Below, piece after piece: positions 59,209-64,000 of a DNA stretch of 64,000 nt. Every line of letters starts with the position of its first letter. Position 1 is the stretch's first letter. Origin of the DNA: Bettongia penicillata ogilbyi (taxonomy: Eukaryota; Chordata; Mammalia; Diprotodontia; Potoroidae); NCBI GenBank assembly GCA_023548195.1, contig JAJHZJ010000751.1, positions 62,001 through 126,000 of the forward strand. The letters are read 5' to 3'. Position numbers and translations under genes: made by a program. A model generated the notes under the pieces. It did not search any database. It was not told the origin of the DNA and worked only from the letters and a program-made list of their open reading frames with translations.

Positions 59209-59934
59209 GTTTTCCAGAATTATCTTTTTTCTCTCTAAAGAAAAATTGTTATAAACTTCTAAGAAACTCGTTACCACCATTCAAAATCCTTGCACTGATT
59301 CTTCTTTTCTGTATCAACTCTTTCTTCCTCTATCTTCTCTTTCTCCTCTCATCTCTGAATTTTCTCCTAAATCTTATCCTTCTATGTGCAATGGTATGAT
59401 ATCAGAAGTCTCTCAGCCAATTTTAATTCACATTTCCCTACATATACACAGTATTACAGGACTACTCTTAGGAAATTGCTCCAGCCTGCCCACCTACAAT
59501 AAGAGTATTCCCCCAAGAGATGTTTGCGACGGAGGGCAGTATATTTGGAAATTATGTAATTAAAAAGGAAAGCTTATCAATAATTTTTTTTAAAAAAAGC
59601 CTTCCTCATACATATCTCATTCCCATAGAGTCACATTTATTTTTTTTTAAATAGCATATGGTTTACTTAGAAACACTTTAATGAACCAGGGAATAGGTAA
59701 AGTTGCCTATAGAAATAAATGAATCCTTTTACTCTGTTAAGGCCCAAGGTGTGTGTTCACATTTGACTCCACACCCTAGGGGTAGATAAACTAGAAAGGT
59801 TAGGGTTTTGCATAATTGGTGTATGTCTTGATGTATATTAACCTTATGAAAGGAAGCATTTTTTCACTGGTGGGAGACGGAAGGGTTTTGAGTCTAGTGT
59901 TAGTGAATGCCAAAACCTAAGCTCTACCAATCAT
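59209..59934. other. unassigned DNA
   Basis: No gene or family recognised. Confidence 0.4.
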
Positions 59935-60145
59935 GTAAGGTAGCACGGCTTATTAGCCTAATTAAAATCCTGGGGCTCTGGAGACCTGGGTTTTAATACA
60001 AGTTTTGCCATGGACTTGCAGTGTAAAACCTATGTAAGAGACTGAAATCTTTATCTTTTGCATTCCTCATTTGTACAGTGAGCATGACCTGGCAAAAGTG
60101 GTTGCGTAGCATAGCAATTAACTGATAGGAAGCACTTTCCAAAAA
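59935..60145 (+). repeat. MIR SINE
   Basis: GGGGCTCTGGAGACCTGGG, AAGTTTTGCCATGGACTTGC, CATTCCTCATTTGTACAGTG. Confidence 0.7.
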
Positions 60146-60474
60146 TGAAATCCCAGAAATCAGGACCAACTTAGTACACCTCAGAAACGGAAGAAGGTGA
60201 GAAGGAACTGTCCAATAAGAATATACAATGCTGTTTTCTCCTTCATAGAGTAAGCATCAACTCACATTTATTGGATTATTTGTTCTTCTTTTTGACCCTT
60301 GGCAAGTAATATCCAGAGACAAACACACACAACCATCAAGGTTCATGAATATCTCAAAATATGAGTTTCTGACTGTGAATATGAACTTTATTTATGTCTT
60401 CCACAATAGACTTAAATTGCCTATTATCTCATCACCTTCGATGGTTTCTTATTCACTGGGCTATTAAAGCCTTT
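60146..60474. other. unassigned DNA
   Basis: Nothing recognised. Confidence 0.4.
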
Positions 60475-60750
60475 CTAAGCTACTGTTGTGCTCAGTCATT
60501 TCAGTAAGGTCCAACTCTTCATGATCTCACTTTGCGTTTTCTTTTTCTCTTTGTTTTTTTTTTTTTTTGGTAAAGATACTGGAGTGATTTACACTTCCTT
60601 CTTCAACTCATTTTATAAATGAGAAAACTTGGTCAAATAAGGTTAAATGACTTACCCAGGGTCATATACCTAACAAATATCTGAAATAGGATTTGAACTC
60701 AGGTCTTTCTGAGGCCCAGGGCTCAATGTACTTCCCAACTTAGCTGCCCA
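60475..60750 (-). repeat. tRNA-derived marsupial SINE, near full length
   Basis: TGTGCTCAGTCATTTCAGTA, AAAGATACTGGAGTGATTTA, TACCCAGGGTCATATACC, GGATTTGAACTCAGGTCTTT, TTAGCTGCCC. Complement of the SINE type at 35648-35885. Confidence 0.85.
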
Positions 60751-62439
60751 TTCTAAACTAGAAAAAGAGTAAAAACATGGTTTATTATGGAGTGTCTGAT
60801 ATAGAAAGTACCTGGATGAATTCAGGGGGTAATTAATTTACTATTTTAATTAGTTATTTGCTAATAATATCCTGAACTTCATTGGTTGTTTTATATACAT
60901 CCTAAATTTTGCCCTCCTATGGCAGCAGGGTGACTTCTCCACACTAGTTAGAACATTGTCAGTCTGTACAGTTTATTGTAGAAAATGAATCCTGAATTCC
61001 TCATTCCATTATTTATAGGATATCCCATACCAAATAGTATCTCAAAATTGTGATTGAGTAATCATAATATATGGGTGTAACAACATTACTGTCTAAAAAA
61101 GCCAAGAATGTATGGATTAGATGGTGATTCACTGGTAATATTTTGATTGCACCAAAGTTACCTTGAAATGAAAAGTAAACATAATTATTTCCCCTTGAAC
61201 TCTGCCAAGGCTTTCTTTGATAATTATATATCTGGCAATTTCTACCCCAGCCATTCTTGAATGACCCAAGAGAAAAATAATTTGGAGGTGGGATTAGGGT
61301 AATGGATTGTGGCTGAATGTTGCATTCCCAGCATGATGTGATACACCTGAATATATAACAGATGAATGTCATCACTTTATAACATATGAGGTTGGATTGA
61401 GGAAAAATTCTTCTACCTGAGACAGATTGTGGCCTTCCATATAAAGCCAATTTATTTTGCCTGTCAGAATTACTGTACAATCATTAAATTATTAAACATC
61501 CATTTCATTATTCAGCATAACTTTACCATTTAATAAGCTGATGATTTTCAGTTGTTGCACATTATTTGTTATGTTGTAAATTGGTTTCATTCACCTTCCC
61601 CAAGGGATCTGCTAAAAAATAACAAAAAAGGGAGTCACATCAACAACTGACTAATCCCCAGGTAACTTAAGGAGAATAATTCTCTTGAAATGTGATAATT
61701 TCTCATTTGGATCCAAAACAGAATTTTTTGGTAGGTTAGGTTTTCTCTCCTTTCTGAATCCTTATTTACTTACAAATAGTAAAATAAAAAATCCATTCAA
61801 ACCAACCCTTTACTTCCTTGCATAGATGTTGTATATCTTTCAAAGATGTCTTTCAAAGTATTTCAATTTCCTACTTCCATTCATTCCTTCCTGATGGGTA
61901 GTCTTTAAATTGCTGGTTAAGGCATATCCTCTCCCAGCATGACAACTCTATAGTTGAAGGAAGAGGATAATATGAACTCTGAGAGTCATATATACAGGTA
62001 TAAGGAGAATTCCTCAACTGAGCATGATCCTCAAAAACAATTTAAAAAATTCAAAAATTATAAATTATAAAATTTTGGCCATATCCATTCTTGAGAGCTG
62101 CTCAAAGTAAAAGCTTAGGAGAGTAACTTGATTGCATGATTGCATCTTGAGTTTTATTTTGCATGTCTTTTATGAATAAAACCAGCAAGTGCACATAAAC
62201 AAATCACTGCTTCTTTCAGAGTAAATGGTGTCAATGTCGATAAGACTTTATAAGACTACATGTTTTCTAAAGCTCTGAGGGAGGACAAACAGTTCTAAAT
62301 ATACCCTGCATTTTATCCAAAAAGGCAACCTTTGACCTTTGCATTTCTCCCAGAAGGTTGTTTGTTTCCCAGATGTCCCAGAGCTCAAGATGATTGAGAA
62401 TTTGACAGTGGCATAGGAGAATAGGAGATTAGGAGAATA
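60751..62439. other. unassigned, mostly single-copy-looking DNA
   Basis: A 155-codon frame on the complement (61480-61013) shows no domain, no signal peptide and no coding-like composition, and is within chance for AT-rich sequence. No repeat family recognised. Confidence 0.45.
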
Positions 62440-62442
62440 GGA

Positions 62443-62521
<79 letters not shown>

Positions 62522-62526
62522 AGAAT
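62405..62526. repeat. AGGAGAAT minisatellite with embedded (TA)n
   Basis: AGGAGAATAGGAGATTAGGA and a further AGGAGAAT precede about 37 TA units (62445-62518), which are followed by AGGAGAATC. The TA run appears to have grown inside an 8-9-bp array. Confidence 0.95.
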
Positions 62527-62974
62527 CTACTATTGAGTTACTAGAGAGTTAAAAACAAACAAACAAAACACAGTTTTCCTTTGGCAAATGAATCAACCTA
62601 TAAGTTGCTTGTAACTTATTTTTGATCTTTATGAAAGTATTCCCAATCAGTATAGAATGTCAGATACTCATGTTGGTAAAATAATTTGATTGATAATAGA
62701 GCTCAAAGATGTTGATTTTTGGTGATGTCTTGTTACAAAACTCTCATAGACAGAAATTCAGAATGAAGGAGCTGTGACAATACACCTATCTTTATATCCA
62801 TTTATATCTCAGTCTTTATCAATTATACTTTGATTATCTATCGATCAATCTGTCTATCTACCTATCTACCCTCTATGACTCATGCCATTTAGTGCCCATG
62901 AACAAATCACTGCTTATTTCAGAATAAGTGATGTAATTATTGAAAATATATCATTTTACTGTTCTGATGTTTGC
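62527..62974. other. unassigned DNA with a short TATC run
   Basis: A TATCTATCGATCAATCTGTC-type run lies at 62835-62872. A 50-base block at 62891-62942 resembles 62186-62237 (reported as a finding). Confidence 0.4.
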
Positions 62975-63840
62975 TTTGCTTTTTAAATTAATTTATTTAT
63001 TTTTAGTTTTCAACATTCATTTCTATAAGATTTTGAGTTTCAAATTTTCTCTTCATCTTTCCTCTCTCCTCCTGGTCCCAAGATGGCATGCATTACCCCT
63101 TCCTCCAGTCTGCTCTACCTTCTATCACCCCCACCACCCACTCTTATCCCCTAACCCTTCACTTTCTTAAAGGGCAAGATAGGTTTCTATACCCCATTGC
63201 CTGTTTGTCTTATTTCCCAGTTGCATGTAAAAACAATTTTTAATGTTTGTTTTTAAACTTTGAGTTCCAAATTATCTCCCTTCTTCTCTCCCCAACCACC
63301 CTCATTGAGAAGGCAAGCAATTCAACACAAATTATATATGTGTATATATGTGTAGTCATGCAAAATACCTCCATAATAGTCATGTTGTGAAAGAGTAGCT
63401 ATATTTCCCCCCATCCTATTCTGCCCCTTACTTATTCTATTTTCTGCTTTGACCCTGTCCCTATTCAAAAGTGTTTGCTTCTGACTAAACCCTCCCCCAA
63501 TCTCCCCTCCCAATTATCATCCTCCCCACTTATCCTCTTCCCCTTTATTTTTCTGTAGGGTAAGAAACCCATGTGAGTGTGTATGTTATTCCTTCCTTAA
63601 GCCAAATATGATGAGAGTAAGGTTCACTCATTCCTTCTCACCTTCCTTATTTTCTCCTCCATTGTGAAATTTTTTTCTCACCTTTTATTTGGGATAATTT
63701 ACCACATTCTATCTCTCCCTTTCTCCTTCTCCCAATATATTCCTCTTTCACCCCTTTTTTGTTTTTAGGCACCATCCCTCCATATTCAATTCACCATGTG
63801 CCCTCTATCTATTTCTCTATCTGTCTGTCCATCTACCTGT

Positions 63841-63897
<57 letters not shown>

Positions 63898-64000
63898 CCT
63901 CTGACTACCCTAATACTGAGAAATGTCTCAAAATTTACAAATATTCGTATTCCATGCAGGAATGTAAACAGTACAGCTTTAATAAGCATCTTATGATTTA
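62975..64000 (-). mobile_element. HAL1/L1 3' UTR, running off the window
   Basis: The complement reads the same 3' UTR blocks as the HAL1 copies at 45-52 kb: TGCATGTAAAAACAATTTTT at the 3' end, GAGTTCCAAATTATCTCCC, TAATAGTCATGTTGTGAAAG, ACTCTCATC-type sequence near 63615, a TA/TACA microsatellite at 63838-63893, and TCTCAGTATTAGGG. ORF1 would lie beyond the right edge. The element is older than HAL1 X by visible divergence. Confidence 0.75.
63838..63893. repeat. (TACA)n-(TA)n microsatellite in the HAL1 3' UTR
   Basis: ATACATACATACATACATAC then a TA run. Confidence 0.95.

Noticed and set aside
61013..61480. 155-codon complement frame
   Set aside because: Length is within chance for AT-rich DNA over 64 kb; no domain, repeat or coding-like composition.

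Overview
This window looks like repeat-dense, AT-rich mammalian DNA with no recognisable host protein-coding gene. The repeat mix points to a marsupial: tRNA-derived CORE-SINEs of the MIR/THER/Mar1 type, an RTE-like LINE with matching short elements, marsupial-type L1 elements, and many L1 derivatives that carry ORF1 but no ORF2 (HAL1, 'half-L1'). A Monodelphis-like opossum is my best guess, but dasyurid or other marsupials are not excluded. I saw no operon, CRISPR array, or intact host exon. Family names come from recognition, not a database search.

Layout. 1-4.7 kb: the 5' end of a minus-strand L1/HAL1, then old SINEs and a GT/TA microsatellite. 4.7-10.1 kb: an old plus-strand L1, broken by a SINE with a large GA/GGAA tract, followed by a plus-strand HAL1. 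10.1-19.9 kb: SINEs, a 3'-truncated minus-strand L1/HAL1, an RTE-related repeat, a probable solo LTR at 14.06 kb, and long unassigned AT-rich DNA. 20.0-31.5 kb: an almost continuous LINE mosaic, in order L1 minus 3' half, L1 plus lacking its 3' end, L1 minus 5' half, and HAL1 minus.

31.5-45.4 kb: SINE and L2 relics, a solitary L1 5' untranslated region with a candidate target-site duplication, an RTE-like LINE 3' end, a 198-bp near-identical duplication lodged in a TA repeat, a GAT trinucleotide repeat, and a 7SL (SRP) RNA pseudogene. 45.4-52.75 kb: three HAL1 units in a nest. An outer full-length HAL1 is split by an insertion made of one full HAL1 joined to one truncated HAL1, and that pair shares a single target-site duplication. 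52.75-63 kb: CR1/L3, L2, MIR and hAT-like relics. 62.98 kb to the end: another minus-strand HAL1 3' end running out of the window.

The sequence does not show a new biochemical system. What it shows best is HAL1 biology: the element's 3' half resembles the ORF1-ORF2 spacer of the neighbouring L1s, its copies appear to have joined in tandem, and one copy at 47.7 kb keeps most of ORF1. HAL1 has no reverse transcriptase here, so it would depend on proteins made by other L1 copies.
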